Source of the DNA: Epiperipatus broadwayi
Taxonomy: Eukaryota > Onychophora > Udeonychophora > Euonychophora > Peripatidae
Assembly: GCA_028023455.1 (NCBI GenBank)
Contig: JAQFVV010012396.1
Coordinates: 7,728,085-7,792,084 of the forward strand
Length of the DNA: 64,000 nt
Direction: 5' to 3'
Shown: positions 37,331 through 49,075 of the stretch, piece after piece
How the letters are laid out: every line of letters begins with the position of its first letter
How positions within the stretch are numbered: position 1 is the first letter of the stretch
Notes under the pieces: model-generated
What the model saw: only the letters and a program-made list of their open reading frames with translations
What the model was told of the DNA's origin: nothing
Database searches by the model: none
Translations under genes and position numbers: made by a program

Positions 37331-38970
37331 ATTATAAAATAATTGTTTATCCGTTGGTCTGCCTTAACCTTGAAAGCCAGTTTTTGATACAAAAGCAAAG
37401 TTGTAATATATTCCAAACTTTGGAAAATAATTTAGGGAAAATGCGAAATTTAAAAAGGTTGAAAAATGCAGAGGATTCAAAATATATATAATAAATAAAA
37501 AAAATTGGAATATGAATTTCGATTTTTTACCTTTTTTTAACTTTGCGCGTTTTACACCCTTTTAAATTTTGCAATTTCAACCCAATTTGAATATTGAAAT
37601 ATAATAAATTTACAAAAGAAATTTAAAAATACCGCCAAGGGTTAAACCTTAACCATACCCCCCGGCGGGGCCCGACGGCCTATGTCCCCTCGAAGGAACC
37701 AGGGAAACAAACCTATATAAAAAAAAAATCGCCAATGTGTTCCCTATTGGCCGATACAAACAGATAATCTAAAGTTGTAGTTTGGCAGATAAATAGAAAT
37801 AAAAGGTTTGAAGGGTTTGAATTAAAATTTGAAAAAAAAAACGCTAACTTGTTATCAAATTTCAAAATATTTCAAATCTTGCTTTTGTGACTAATGATTA
37901 GAAATGAGGGGTCAGCGAAGTGTCCAAAGGAATTAATTTCCGTTTGGGTTTGCGGACATTGTTTGCTCTGGTTAATTCTCCCCTGTCCGCATTTGGAGTT
38001 TTGAATTGACGTCGAAGAAAATTAGTTGCGCTTTACTTTGGTTTACGCTTTCATTATATATCTGCCAAATATAAAGACAAATAATTTGATCCTAGGAGGC
38101 AGGTGCGTGACCAAAAGGTGTCTATTTCAGCCAATCGTTGCCTTCGTTCCCTGTCGGGGTAGGAAGTTTTATAAATTTTAAAGGTTGCTAAAGAGAGAAA
38201 AAGATTTTTGCAAAAAAAACAGCACTGTTGGTGAGAAGAAAGAGGGGAATTTTGGAATCAATGCCTTTGCCTTTCAGTTCCCCTCCCTTGCCCTCAGGGA
38301 CTCTTCGGTCAAGTTGTCTAACCCAGGGAACGATCTATGAAACCAAAATTCCAATTTACTCTTATTACAAAAAGAATATTTGGCTTTGTTCGTTTACTTG
38401 CATCGGGACAATCAAAATAAGTATATTTGGTTCTTGCGATAATAAATGTTCCCATTGGACTTAAAATTTCAATATTCTTTTGGATCTTGCCAAAAACCTT
38501 GTTTTGTCAGGCCCCCACTGTTTTCAATGGGAAATGAAATAATTCAATATTAAAAATTTCTTTTTTGATAATTTATCAGATGATCGCGAAATGAATTTTG
38601 CACCAAGGAATTTGATATTCAATCGCTCCAAACCCTCTTTCTTTTCCATTTCATAATTTTGAGATTGCAACAAATTGTTTTTATCTTTCCAAGTCATTCA
38701 ATAATCGGGCCATCGCGGAGGAAAATTCCATTATTGCCTCGCATCGTTCCAAAAGAAAAAAAAACTAAAATTTGGAATAAATACTTTTGAAAACTTCTCC
38801 GTTTTCCTTTTTCTATTATAATATACATCAGAAAATTTACTGTACTCGTTCGGATATATATTCTTTCTTTGACCCTTTCAAAAATATTTGTCTCGTTTTA
38901 TTCCATTCAGGATCTTCTAAATTTGACATTTGAATGATATTGGCCAATGTTGTTGTCCTTACTGTTTCTT
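37331..38970. other. GC- and CpG-rich island without recognised gene
   Basis: Composition changes sharply here. 37630-37700 holds CCCCCCGGCGGGGCCCGACG, and CpGs recur at 37720-38760, whereas the rest of the window is CpG-poor. The open frame at 38228-38464 has no known domain. It could be an unmethylated regulatory region or untranslated exon, an insertion of foreign origin, or poorly polished assembly sequence. I cannot tell which. Confidence 0.5.
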
Positions 38971-40472
38971 ACTAAACTTGTTCAATATTTTCAACAGTCC
39001 CTGTGAACAGATGATGTGCGTTCGGTTCTTGTTGAGTATAAGCTATTTCAAAAGCAGTTGATATTTTAAGATATTTATTAAGTGATCCACTTTGTTTTAA
39101 TGTTTGTATTTTTCAGCTTGGGTTTAGATTTTGTGACGGATAGTTTTTCTTAGTTTTGATTCCATATTCTTTTACTCATGCACTTTAAAATAATTTTCAA
39201 ATGTAATAAATAAATAAATACGGCTCTAATTTATATATTTACATCATGTATCTTAATACTTAAGATTATATATCGCTAATTTAGATGTCAACAATTTTCT
39301 TGGAAAATACAAAACTCTATAGGGAGGGGAAGAAGTTGTTTACTTGTTTACCTAAAAAAGCTAATAAATTGGAAATATTCAGCCATTGCATTAAAAATGG
39401 TAGGTTTTAAAATAACTCAAGTGTCACTTTTATGTTGATTGAACATTTTAGTTTTACCATTGGCAAGATTTTCTTTTGTTATCATATATTTTTCTAATTA
39501 CACAGGTGGCTGGTGATTTGCGATTTCAATAGAAAATTTCCTGGGATTATAATTATTGTTTACAAGTTCTTACTAAGATTTTAAAATTTGCGATAAACAT
39601 CATAAGAAAGTATGTAATAATTTGCAACCTAATTAGTATGAAAAAATAGACTTTTGACAACGATTAAAATATATAAAATAAAAAGTAAACTGAAAATTAT
39701 ATTAAGTTTACTGGAATTATCCTATATATATATTACATACGTTGAATATTTATATCAAATTATTATTTAAATAAAAAATTAGAAAATGTTTTATTTTGCA
39801 ATATTATAATCGTTTCTTACGATTTCAAAATTATGTACATGATCTAATATATATATACGCATATACATACATAAGTTCTAATTTATAATACTTTTAGTGT
39901 GTGTTTATTTATATATTTGCTAGCAGAAAGTTACTTATAGTTTACTATAAGCAGTACTATATATATATAAACATTACAATATGAAATTTGTAATATAATA
40001 AACTTTATGTTTAGTTTATTGTTCATGATAAATAATAGATTTGATTGTTTTATATTTTTAATATTAAGCAGAGCTTGTGTGCAGGTGCTTGTGTGTGTCA
40101 TTTAATAAGATATAATATGACTTCATATGATTTTCAATAATCTACTCTCAATAATTTTTGTAAATAAAATTTGAGAATAATATTCTTCAAATGTGAGTAT
40201 TTTTGTTAGTAGAGTTTTAATTTCTCAGGGATGGTGCCTTCTTTTTCAGATGCTAATCTCTCAGTGATGGCGCATGCCTAGCATGCGTTGCAATAATCTG
40301 CCGGCCCTGATTACAGTAAGGAATATTTTGAAGGTTATATGGGTAGAATATCACTTTAAAATTCCGAATTAATGAAGATAAAAGATCAGGTTCAAGTCCA
40401 ATGCTAATATTCTCACTAGTCAAGCCAGCAACACTCAAAAAAAGAAGAAATAATATTACTCAAAATGCTGTG

Positions 40473-40473
<1 letters not shown>
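38971..40473. other. AT-rich DNA, nothing recognised
   Basis: No gene seen. The short frame at 40253-40438 lacks a known domain. Confidence 0.4.

Positions 40474-40539
<66 letters not shown>
40474..40539. repeat. (AT)n microsatellite
   Basis: A pure array of about 66 bp, just before a PLE fragment. Confidence 0.97.
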
Positions 40540-40550
<11 letters not shown>

Positions 40551-40573
40551 TGTCCGTTAATTATAAACAAAAT

Positions 40574-41239
40574 TGTAATTATACTTGAAATAATAAATTT
40601 AACAGTTTACAAACTATTACAAACAATCCTTAAATCTGGAGAAGTACTTTTGGTTAATTTCTTAAACCTGCCTCAACTGCTATTAAATTCAAAAACAAAA
40701 GCAGAAGCAAACATCAATTCAAATTCCATGAATCTCGTATTTTAATGTTAGCAGCTTGTCGATTTATTAAATGCATTTTATTCCTGTTTATAAAAATTGC
40801 CTTTAATTTTTCTTTTACTATGATTTCTCTCCTCATGAAGAATTTTCACATTTTCAAAATCAAATTTAAATTTATACTTACATGTTTTTTTGTGATCAAA
40901 GTAAACTGAAGGAGATATTAAATCACCATTATTTTTATTTTTTACATGCTTATATAACAATTCATGCTCCTTCAATCTCTTATCAATACTGCACTTAGAT
41001 TCACCTATACATGATAGCATACAATCACAAAAAAATGCATTTAATAAATCGACAAGCTGCTAACATTAAAATACAAGATTTGTGGGATTTGAATTGATGA
41101 TGTTTGCTTCTGCTTTTGTTTTTGAATTTAATGGCAGCTGAGGCAGGTTTAAGAAATTAACCGAAAGTACTTCTGCGGATTTAAGGATTGTTTGTAATAG
41201 TTTGTAAACCGTTAAATTTATTATTTCAAGTATAATTAT
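40574..41239 (-). mobile_element. PLE 3' fragment with inverted 3' UTR arms
   Basis: Arms 40574-40777 and 41036-41239 are near-perfect inverted copies (sharing, for example, AATAAATCGACAAGCTGCTA). The 258-bp loop between them encodes the GIY-YIG endonuclease end on the minus strand (40778-41020: CIGESKCSIDKRLKEHELLY, then DHKKTCKYKFKFDFENVKIL). It is a PLE lineage related to the 48-kb copy (shared ES..C..[DE]KR[LI]KEH and KTCKY) and different from the 9.5-16.8 kb one. Only the last part of the element remains. Confidence 0.75.
40778..41020 (-). pseudogene. GIY-YIG endonuclease C-terminal fragment of a PLE
   Basis: 80 codons. The YIG part of GIY-YIG appears as CIGES, followed by the conserved arginine and histidine context KRLKEH, and the PLE-typical FDHKKTCKY and FENVKIL blocks. 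The upstream GIY and the entire RT are missing. In PLEs this domain nicks the target DNA to start reverse transcription (family knowledge). Its start codon is only the first Met of a truncated frame. Confidence 0.7.
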
Positions 41240-41512
41240 ATATATATATATATATATAAATTAAAATTACTAAAGTTTAGTTTGTCTTTATATAATAATA
41301 GTAAAACACGTTTGTTTGTAGAAAAAAGTTAATATCGTTGCTTGCTAAAATTTCATTGTTTGAATTTCAATATATAACATTGTATAGCAGACAGGTCAAA
41401 GTGGTATCATTTTGATCTGGCTATTTTGAAATACAAACTCTCGTGTATTTATATATTAGTTCACAGAGAGCGGTACTGGATTTCTTAACCATGTGGGGTG
41501 ATTTAATGTTTA

Positions 41513-41516
41513 ATAT

Positions 41517-41583
<67 letters not shown>
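41513..41583. repeat. (AT)n microsatellite
   Basis: An AT array with two AAAT interruptions, flanking the F2 array on its left side. Confidence 0.97.
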
Positions 41584-41584
<1 letters not shown>

Positions 41585-41639
41585 CATTTAATTACAATAT
41601 ATAACATTTAATTACAAGTAATTGTCTATACTGAAAATA

Positions 41640-42850
41640 TAATTTAAAAGTGATTTGAATTTAGAGTTTTAAGCTCCCTACAGATATTCACTCCATCTTA
41701 TACAACAGATACACATGACCACATACATGTGGAGAAGATAAATAATCTCCAATATATGTATTTTATGCTGAACCAGACTCATCAGTTGGTCCAGACCATC
41801 ACTTCCTACACATACATCATAATCAGTGCTCAGTTTATATTAAAATAGCAAATCTTCAAACTTTAATGGACAAGCTTCAGTCTTCTCTACCATCCAACTC
41901 TTTAGCCAATCATATCATTGGAAATATGATGATGAAATGCTCAAAGCTCTTGTTGATGATAATATTATTGTCATATTCATGTTGACTAAGTCAGTCTGAC
42001 CCCTCACTTATAGGATTTTAATATATCCCTTTATATACACAGAAGAGGGATGGATAGAATACAGGCTGAATATATACTATTTAAATATAAGTATATTGTC
42101 TACACTGAACTTAATGTAATTTAGAAGGGATTTCAATTCAGACTTTCAAGCTCCCTACAGATATCCACTCCATCTTATATAAATATACACATGACCACAT
42201 ATATGTGAAAAAGATAAATCATCTTCAATATACATATTTTGTGCTGAACTGGCATTCATCAGTTGGTCCAGACCATAATCTCCCACACATACATATAATC
42301 AAGATTGCAAATCTTCAAACTTTAATGGACAAGTTTTTATCTTTTCCATCCTCCAACTTCTCAGCAATACAAATCATTGAAATTCTGATGTATATGGTCA
42401 TGTATACTAGTTGTATAAGATGGAATGAATAGCTTTAGGAAGCTGGAAAATCTGAGTTCATATCCCTTTTAAATTACATTAAATTCAATATAGACAAACA
42501 TATTTGAATATTACATATTCAGCCTGTATTCTACCCATCCATCTTCTGTATATTTAAATGAACTTATTAAGGTCCTATACATGAGAGGTTAGTGTGACTT
42601 AAAGTCAACATGGGTATGACAATAATATTGGCATCAACAAAGACTTAGAGCATTTCCTCATCAGACTTTTAATGATATGAATAGCTGAAGAGTTGGAAGA
42701 TGGAGAAGATTGAAACTTAACTATTAACGTTTGATGATTTGCTATCTTAACATAAACTAGCACAGCATATATGTATACATGGGAGATGATGATCTGGACC
42801 AACTCATGAGTGCTGGTTCAGCATGAAATACATATATCTATATATAAACA
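41640..42850. mobile_element. F2 array: two direct units and one inverted unit (about 477 bp)
   Basis: Unit starts with CTCCCTACAGATAT at 41674 and 42151 define a 477-bp period (minus orientation). At about 42395-42410 the sequence switches to the opposite orientation and continues to 42850. Each unit has a hammerhead-like core near its GGACCAAC block, damaged in all three: AAAA for GAAA at 41764-41761 and in unit 2, and CTCATGA for CTGATGA in the inverted unit. Non-coding; the frames at 42205-42432 and 42605-42802 are chance. (AT)n flanks both ends. Confidence 0.8.
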
Positions 42851-44506
42851 CCCTAACCTGTGTTCTGTTAACAACAAGAGATTCAATATTTAATATTGGA
42901 TAATGGAAATACTTTGTTATATTAATTACCACTAAATTGACAACATATAACCTTTCAGATAAACACTAAGTATGATGTTACTTTAATTTTTTTTAATAGT
43001 ATGGCCAGGTTAATATTGATGAATCTCTCATGTGACCAACTCTTTGAAAAAAAATTCATATCTTAATCAGACTATAAAATGCATCAGTAAATAATAAATC
43101 ATTGGTTAATTTTAGTTTCATGAATTGAAAAAATATGGTTTGCTGTTAATTTTTGGAAAAAATAAGTGTCATTATTTTACAAAACTATATTTCACTGTTG
43201 ACAAACACAAGAATTTTTATTAACACTGAATATAAATTATTTGACATAAATAAATTACAATTAAGACTGAAGAGCGTGTATGTTTTAGTTCAGTAGTAGA
43301 ATGAGGAATCCTTAGTGAGAGCTTAACCTCTATCACTTCATATGCTTTGATATCAAATTCAACGAGCCATTAATTGTATTATAAAAGATCATGTTTTAGT
43401 CGAAATGGAAAATCGTGGATGATATATATATATTATGAAAAATTATTTTATAGTGATTAAAATAAACTTAAAATAAATAAATAAATGCTAAGAAGATGTT
43501 TCTAAAACAGAAATGCAAAAAAAAAAAAAAAATAGCCATTTCAAATGAGTGTTTAGTTATAAAGTATTCGCTATACTTCCACAGAAAGATCACTAAAATA
43601 ATGCACAATAGCTTAGATTCTAACATTGTGTAACGATGAAATTAAAAAGTATGCGTATCATAAAAACACTTTTAATAAAACGTAATTGTGAAACAAATAA
43701 AAATATTACATTAAAAAGCAATAAGCAATTAATAACGAAAAATGTTGATTAGAATATGAATATTAAAAACAGCTGCTTATTTAATTTGTTAAAAAATTGA
43801 CATATTTTTTTTTTCCAGGGGGCAGTCAAGTCATGAATATAATTATGCATTTTGATCATTGATCTTTTTTATTCAAATTTAACCATTTAAAATTTAACAA
43901 TATCAATAAATGCTAAAGTAGGATTTTAATATATGCCAGATATTTTTTTAGATGATACAGTTGCATTTGCAGATTCTGCGTTTTGTCAAAAGATAAAAGA
44001 TATTTGAGATCAATAAAACATAATTACTGATCTAGTACTAGAAATTTACAGTTAAATAAGAAAGTGAGCATGAAATTAACTTTTCAGAATCCTCAAAAAT
44101 GTTAAGATCTTGAATAGCATAGTATGAGTACAAGGATAGCTATTGCATATATATATATAATGAGAAAACTGCTTCCCCATAAAGAATAATGATACGATCT
44201 ACATTTCTTACTATACAAATGTTATGATGATCTTAACAGTTAAATATTCTTGGGTTAAAGCTCCCTGTTGCATGAACAATCTTCTGAGCATTAGCCATTT
44301 GTTTTTTAGTCACAAACAGAACTAGGAATCTTTCTCTCTATCATTTGAAATTCACTGATTATTTACAGAGATAGCTGTGAGTATTTTACAAATAGATCAC
44401 TGCTGCAAAGTACCAATTAAATGTTGAGTTATATATAAATAATGGCTGGTGAGATTTGAGATGTTATATATTAAATATGCTATAAAATAAAGTTGGTGAA
44501 GATTCA
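42851..44506. other. AT-rich DNA, nothing recognised
   Basis: Poly-A run at 43518-43532; no coding or repeat match. Confidence 0.4.
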
Positions 44507-44955
44507 TCATCATTGTCAACCATTATAAATCCACTTTAGGATGATCTCCACAAGTTCAATCCATCTCCAATTTCTATCTTGTATTCTTCACATCACTCCT
44601 ACATACTGTCTTATTTCATCCATCCATCTCACTTGTAATTTCTTTCTGGGTCTTTTACAATATTTTGGAATCCAGTATAAGGTTTCTTTTCTCCATCTAT
44701 TATCATCTCTTTTAGCAATATATCCAGCCCAACTCGACTTTAGTTTTTTAATTTTTTCAATGATGTCAGTAACACCTGTTTGTTCTCTTAACCAAGTATT
44801 GTGGTTTCAACCTCTTCTTGTTACTCCTAATATTATCTGAAGTCTCTGTAGTGCTCTTGTATTAAGTGTCCAAGTCTCAGATCCATATGTAAGAACTAGT
44901 AAAACACATTTATTAAAAACTTTCCTTTTCAAAATTGTTTTTAAAAATAGTATAA
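44507..44955 (-). pseudogene. RTE-type LINE 3' fragment, copy 1
   Basis: The minus strand encodes, with interruptions, LREQTGVTDIIEKIKKLKSS, WAGYIAKRDDNRW and KRPRKKLQVRWMDEIRQ, the C-terminal end of RTE-like endonuclease-reverse transcriptases. It then ends in a TGATGATGAA-type tail at 44507, as RTE elements do. The RT and endonuclease domains are missing (5' truncation). Homologous to 57186-57745. Confidence 0.75.
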
Positions 44956-47080
44956 TCTTTGATGACTCTTGAATGATAACCTGTTACTTTACTTTTGGCT
45001 GAATAGAATTATATTATGAAATAATTAACAATTAATAAATTGTATTTTTCCATCAAATTTTTGGGCACATAAGTTTATTTCAGGCTTGTTTATAGCTTAT
45101 TAATTTCTTTTAGTTGAGAACTTTTATTTAATTTCTCTAATAATACTATTTAAGTATTTAACAATACTAATAATACTATTTAAGTATTTAACATTTTTAA
45201 ACATCACAAAAACTTTAAATCCAAACCAATTTATTGACATTGGTTTGAAATTTTATTAAGTTGAAATTAATGTGGAGTTAGCAAAAATATTAAGTTTTTC
45301 TGAATTGTGAATTAAATAAAAAATTAGATTAGTGATGTCATGTTAACTATCAAAATTAGTATCTATCTATTTAAGATTTCTAGGGAGTAAAGAAACAAGA
45401 ATCATCACAACTTCATTTGATTCTGATTACAAAAGATTAAGTATTCTACAGTAAAAAGTGTAATAATGAAAAAATGTTAATACAACTACCATAAAAATAG
45501 AACAATATCTCTAGGAGAAATGCAGACTATATGGAATTTGGGATTAATATAGATATATTATGATATTTAGGAGGACCTTTGCTATAGCAATAATGTCATA
45601 GTTTAGAGATATTTATGAGAACATAACATATAGTGCAATTATTAATGCTCGGAGACAATTGAATGTGTTTATAATTATGTGCATAATAATGTTTTAACAA
45701 TTGACAATGCATAGTTCAGTTTTAGAAGATTTAGTAACTCAATCATTTTAAATAGAATATTAATATACTGTATTTTAAGTAACAATATGACTAATAAATT
45801 CTTGGTGAAGGTGATTATAAAATCAGATTGTCTTTCGAATTGTTGATTTTCAATTAATATAATTTAAAAGTTTTTAAATGGATATTTAATAATTTGACAT
45901 TTCAGATTCAAAAAATTTATTAAAAAATAAATCCAAATGATAAGTTAAAATAATTGGATTATATATGCACTAATCTAAACATTTTCAAATATTAAATGGC
46001 ATTAACCTATTCATATATCTTTCTCTATCTAACTTATGTGTCTGCCTGTTCTTAAATTGAAATTAAAATATGGATATAAATTACTAAAATTTTTAAAAAA
46101 GCTTTTATCCTGGAATTGCTATATTATTTTTATCTGCACAATATTTTAATGGAAAGGCATATTTGAGCAGTAATTGTGTCATCTATCTGTTAAGCACAAC
46201 TTGAGGTTTGTAATTACCAGAGCACACCTTGGAAATTTTTTTTTAAGTAACAGGCAAGGTTAGATTTTTTTTAAGCAATCAGTTTTATAAAATATGATTT
46301 TCACTTTACCATATATATACTTTAATCTCATGAATTAATACATTTGAAAAAGATAAATCAACTCTAAGATGCATTTTAGTACTCTATTCATTTGGCCAGC
46401 TAACAAACTCTCACATGATATGACTTAATTATATTTTCTTAATATTTATCAAGAAAAATTCACAGATAAATATTTATTACTAATTATATTTATTACACAT
46501 GAAATTATTATATTATTTTTAGCCTAAATATGAGCTTAAAATTTAAATTAAAGTTTAATATATATTATTATTATTATTAATAAACACAATCATATAGAAA
46601 GAAAAGAGGAATGGAATTGAATTAATTATTCCATGTGATTGTATTTAATAATAATTGATGCACTAATTTTTAATTAAAGGTTAAAGTGTATATCTGGGCT
46701 AAAAATAATAATTTTTAGCCTAATAAATACTTAGAAATAATCACTTAAGTATTTATTAGGAGAATATATAGTATCACTGTTGCAAATGTGAAAAGTTTGG
46801 CACATTTAAATTAAATTTTAATAATGATAACAACATTATATATGTAGTGTTTAGTTTGAATAGACTTTGTGGTGGAAGAAAGTTACTGATAGCCTAATTA
46901 TTATTAACAATTATTTTTTAATATAACTAATATAATTAAAAAAAATTTTAATGGAATAATAATTAATTCATCATTAACTTTTTTTCTCTTAGATTTTTTT
47001 AAAAAAATAAGTGCAATAAATATCTTAAATAGATTGTTTGCATTTATAACAATACTGTAATTAGTTAAACTTAAAATTAA
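44956..47080. other. AT-rich DNA with small tandem and hairpin repeats
   Basis: A roughly 30-bp direct duplication (TAATACTATTTAAGTATTTA) lies at 45137-45196. A perfect hairpin, CCTAATAAATACTTA and complement, lies at 46719-46760. No gene seen. Confidence 0.6.
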
Positions 47081-47084
47081 CAAA

Positions 47085-47215
47085 ATAATCTACTAGAATG
47101 ACATTCGGATGTTAAGAATGGATAAGGGCTTTTATAGGCATTCTAAATATAACACTAATAAACCTACTCTAAAATATCTTCTGAGTTTGAATTCAGTGAT
47201 TTTATGATTTCAATC
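47085..47215 (+). repeat. Dispersed repeat F6, copy 1
   Basis: Matches 50570-50700 over about 130 bp (ATAATCTACTA, AAGAATRGATAAGGG, AATAAACCTACT, TTTGAATTCAGT blocks). An F2 copy follows immediately. Function unknown. Confidence 0.65.
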
Positions 47216-47224
47216 TTTTATGCA

Positions 47225-47630
47225 TATATATATTTATATGTGACTTGAACTCAGATTTTAGACTCCCCACAGCTATTCAATCCATCTTATAAAACGATAA
47301 TATGACCACATACATGTGAGAAAGATAAATGATCTCCAATATATGTATTTCATACTGAATCAGCACTCAGCAGTTGGTCCAGATCACCATCTCCAACACA
47401 CATATACAATCACTGCTCAGTTTATATTAAGATAGCAAATCTTCAAACTTTAATGGACAAGCTTCAATCTTCTCTATTCTCCAACTCTTTAGTCATCCAT
47501 ATCATTAAAAATCCAATGATGAAATTCTCAAAGCCCTTAATGATACTAATATTGTCATACCCATGTTGACCTTAAATCAATATGATCTCTCACATATAGG
47601 ACCTTAATATGTTTATTTAATTATATAGAA
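47225..47630 (-). mobile_element. F2 repeat, single copy (F2e)
   Basis: About 0.85 of an F2 unit on the minus strand between (AT)n runs. The hammerhead-like core reads CTGCTGA (A6 changed), with stem II and GAAA preserved, at about 47350-47385. Confidence 0.75.
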
Positions 47631-47654
47631 GAGTGTAGACAATATACAAGTATT

Positions 47655-47679
47655 TATATATATATATATATATATATAA

Positions 47680-47718
<39 letters not shown>
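47655..47718. repeat. (AT)n microsatellite
   Basis: An AT array with two short interruptions, between F2e and the next PLE. Confidence 0.97.
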
Positions 47719-47721
<3 letters not shown>

Positions 47722-47754
47722 TTTTGATACTTGTATCCCTTCAAATTATATATA

Positions 47755-49075
47755 AAATACAACTTGATATATATTAAATACAGTAATATTCACATAATTC
47801 AACTTATTCTGTTAGAAGTACTTTTGACTAGATTTCTTTTAGTCTTTGTCAACTATATAATGATATAACTTTGAATAATCAAAATAAAACATTATTTTAT
47901 AACTCCCATAATTCTATTTAGTTTTCTCACAATTCTGTTATTTTACTGTTTGATAATTGTTGATTTATTAATACTTGACAATTTATTAAAATTAATATAT
48001 CTTGTTTTATTTTTCATTTATTATGGCAATGTTTAATGTGTATAATTTTTATAATCAAATTTAAGTCCATATTTATAAGATTTATTGTGATCAAATATAA
48101 CAGATGCTGAAGGTCTATTTTCATTTTTTCCTACTTGTTTATCTTTTTGAACTATTTTATATAAAAGCATATGTTCTTTTATTTTTTTTCTAATGTACAT
48201 CTAGACTCTTTGATGTATTTTAAGCCACATTCACATATTAATTTATATATACTACAATTTTGATTCAAACTTAAATTTTTGCTTTTAGAAAAATTATGCA
48301 AGTATTTTAATAACAAAATAAAAAATGTAAATTTATTTGTTAATGATTTGTTGAAAATTGGTTATGCTAAAAATATTATTACTCATACTATTAAAAAATT
48401 TAAAAAAAGTAAAAAATATAATAAAACTAAAAATAATATCAAGATAAAAAGAATTGCAATGCCATTTATATCAAATAAACAAGTTATGTTTATAAGAAAA
48501 ATTTATAATGGTTTGTGGCAAATTGCTTTTTTCTTGACAAATAATACAAATAGATTAATTAGCAATTCTAAAAGCAAAAATTTATGCTTAAATCAAAATT
48601 GTATTATATATAAATTAATATGTGAATATGGTTTACAATACACTGGAGAGTCTAGGTGTACATTAGAAAAAAGAATAAAAGAACATATACTTTTATATAA
48701 AAGAGTCCAAAAAGATAAACAATTAGGAAAGATAATATTTGATCACAATAAAACTTGTAAATATAGGTTGAAATTTGATTATAAAAATATAAAAATTATA
48801 CAAATTGAATGTTGCTACAACAAATTAAAAATAAAACAAGCTATATTAATTTCAAGAAATTGTCAAGTATTAATGAATCATCAAATATTAAAATAACAGA
48901 ATTATAGAACTGAATAGAATTATGGGAATTATAAAATAATGTCTTATTTTGATTATTCAGCATTATATTGTTATATGGTTGACAAAGACTAAAAGAAATA
49001 TAGTTGAAAGTACTTCTAAAAGAGTAAGTTGAATTATATGAATATTACTCTATTTAATATAAATCAAGTATTGCA
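47755..49075. mobile_element. PLE 3' parts in head-to-head inverted arrangement
   Basis: The left arm (47755 to about 48285, minus sense) and right arm (about 48572-49075, plus sense) are diverged inverted copies of the PLE endonuclease end and 3' UTR. The spacer 48286-48571 belongs to the right copy's coding region. The right arm keeps an open frame; the left arm's endonuclease is broken (for example KEH context kept but frameshifted). The 3' ends point outward. Confidence 0.75.
48279..48896 (+). CDS. PLE endonuclease-end ORF (partial, open)
   Basis: 205 codons without a stop. Residues 1-100 are the basic linker that follows the RT palm in PLEs (KKFKKSKKYNKTKNNIKIKR, then MPFISN and FFLTNNTNRLI). 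Residues 108-190 form the GIY-YIG endonuclease: IIYKLI (GIY position), YTGES (YIG position), EKRIKEHILLYKR with the conserved Arg, then FDHNKTCKYRLKFDYKNIKI. The Thr in place of Ile in YIG may be tolerated. The RT is absent because the copy starts at the inversion junction, so the annotated Met is not a natural start. The best-preserved protein-coding piece in the window, but not a functional element. Confidence 0.7.
   Translation: MLLEKLCKYFNNKIKNVNLFVNDLLKIGYAKNIITHTIKKFKKSKKYNKTKNNIKIKRIAMPFISNKQVMFIRKIYNGLWQIAFFLTNNTNRLISNSKSKNLCLNQNCIIYKLICEYGLQYTGESRCTLEKRIKEHILLYKRVQKDKQLGKIIFDHNKTCKYRLKFDYKNIKIIQIECCYNKLKIKQAILISRNCQVLMNHQILK

Noticed and set aside
38228-38464. 78-codon open frame in the CpG island
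   Set aside because: No domain and likely a result of higher GC content; not enough to call a gene.
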